The translations under genes were made by a program, and so were the position numbers. The notes beneath the pieces were generated by a model. That model ran no database searches, was not told the DNA's origin, and saw nothing but the letters and a program-made list of their open reading frames with translations. Below, one piece after another: positions 5,749-5,997 of a stretch of DNA of 5,997 bases (the stretch's first letter is position 1; each line of letters starts with the position of its first letter). This DNA is from Deltaproteobacteria bacterium ADurb.Bin026 (lineage in GTDB: Bacteria > Desulfobacterota > Syntrophorhabdia > Syntrophorhabdales > Syntrophorhabdaceae): positions 1 to 5,997 of the forward strand of contig MWEV01000015.1 in NCBI GenBank assembly GCA_002071245.1, written 5' to 3'.

Positions 5749-5812
5749 GCCTAACAATCGCATGGAGCGTATCGGCCATAAATACGGCCTCTCGCTCATA
5801 CCAGTGTTCGAC
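5749..5812 (+). other. attC: attC recombination site of cassette 3
   Basis: R'' is GCCTAAC (5749-5755), a perfect complement of GTTRRRY. R' is GTTCGAC (5806-5812), 6 of 7. L'' GCATGGAGCG (5760-5769) pairs with CGCTCATAC (5793-5801) with one G (5764 or 5765) bulged and one C-A mismatch. GGCC (5774-5777) pairs with GGCC (5786-5789) around ATAAATAC, and a small internal loop separates the two stems. R'' pairs poorly with the adjacent R' but perfectly with the start of cassette 3 (3684-3690). Confidence 0.83.
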
Positions 5813-5997
5813 ATAAAAAGGAGACAGGATGACTGATGAAAAATCAATCACAAGAAACCCTAGGGAGTTGTTCAAAGAGATAGATGCGATGTGTGAAGAA
5901 ATCAATGCTGTTGTCTCTGATGTAGAGAATAAAATTGAAGAAATATCCCCAATACAAAGGGTGCTCAATGAGCAAGAAGAAAAAAAACGAACAAAGC
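5807..5997 (+). mobile_element. integron gene cassette 4, partial (right edge)
   Basis: The cassette begins after G5806 in attC3 with TTCGAC. By the rule seen in the three previous cassettes, its own attC beyond the window should have the R'' box GTCGAAC. It carries one gene start in a short leader of 22 bases. Confidence 0.7.
5829..5997 (+). CDS. unknown short charged protein, coiled-coil-like (partial, runs off right edge)
   Basis: ATG 5829 is preceded by AAAAGGAGA, with AGGAG (5819-5823) five bases from the start, a strong ribosome site. The 56 codons visible stay open to the edge. The product begins MTDEKSITRNPRELFKEIDA and continues with spaced hydrophobic residues among many E and K (EEINAVVSDVENKIEEIS), the heptad-like pattern of an amphipathic helix or coiled coil. 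It ends in a basic, charged stretch (EEKKRTK). No known domain, signal peptide or membrane segment is visible. It could be the first gene of a larger system, a small cytoplasmic accessory protein or an antitoxin-like partner; nothing decides between these. Confidence 0.72.
   Translation, partial: MTDEKSITRNPRELFKEIDAMCEEINAVVSDVENKIEEISPIQRVLNEQEEKKRTK

Larger units (their letters stand above)
3685..5806 (+). mobile_element. integron gene cassette 3: GmrSD-type restriction gene
   Basis: The 2122-base cassette lies between the crossovers in attC2 and attC3. Its start, read as GTTAGGC (3684-3690), is the exact seven-base reverse complement of GCCTAAC (5749-5755), the R'' box of its own attC. 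It has a 92-base leader before the start codon, longer than in cassettes 1 and 2, and about 50 non-coding bases between the stop codon and attC3. Confidence 0.87.

Noticed and set aside
5591..5968. Minus-strand open frame spanning attC3
   Set aside because: It crosses the cassette boundary and lies antisense to the ends of two better-supported genes; no domain or ribosome site supports it.
1..5997. CRISPR array or insertion sequence
   Set aside because: No regularly spaced repeats and no transposase frame or terminal inverted repeats were seen; the repeated hairpins are attC sites that differ in sequence.

Overview
The window reads as the front end of a bacterial integron. A disrupted integron-type tyrosine recombinase (intI-like) runs off the left edge on the minus strand. 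It is followed by an AT-rich, gene-free stretch that fits an attI site with a rightward promoter. Three complete gene cassettes and the start of a fourth follow, all on the plus strand. The proof of cassette structure is internal. Three attC-like sites (2725-2797, 3625-3690, 5749-5812) lie directly after gene ends. Each pairs imperfectly with its own right-hand R' box, but the left-hand R'' box of each site is the exact reverse complement of the first bases of the same cassette, one cassette length upstream. This is what integrase cutting at G^TT would leave. The inferred crossover points are 483/484, 2791/2792, 3684/3685 and 5806/5807.

Layout: 1-240 (minus), remains of an intI-like gene with an in-frame amber codon and no intact start. 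241-483, attI/leader region with a TTGATA-18-TATAAT promoter (347-376) and a repeated TACGTATAT...TAATTGTT element whose second copy ends at the first crossover. Cassette 1 (484-2791) is a two-gene type II restriction-modification system: a putative restriction endonuclease (510-1505) overlapping a DNA cytosine-5 methyltransferase (1489-2730). Cassette 2 (2792-3684) holds one gene for a HEPN-like protein with an R-H-x3-H motif and two C-terminal zinc-binding modules. Cassette 3 (3685-5806) encodes a 639-residue DUF262-DUF1524 protein of the GmrSD type, expected to cut modified phage DNA. Cassette 4 (from 5807) begins a short, charged, probably coiled-coil protein cut by the right edge.

All three complete cassettes carry genes that are known or plausible anti-phage functions: cutting unmodified DNA, a probable RNase, and cutting modified DNA. 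Read together, this is a defence island assembled by integron capture, expressed at least partly from a leader promoter and possibly locked in place because the neighbouring integrase looks inactive.

The organism cannot be named from this sequence. It is a bacterium with moderate GC in the coding regions. The recombinase fragment looks like the N-terminal domain of environmental integron integrases rather than IntI1, which suggests a chromosomal or environmental integron instead of a clinical class 1 element.
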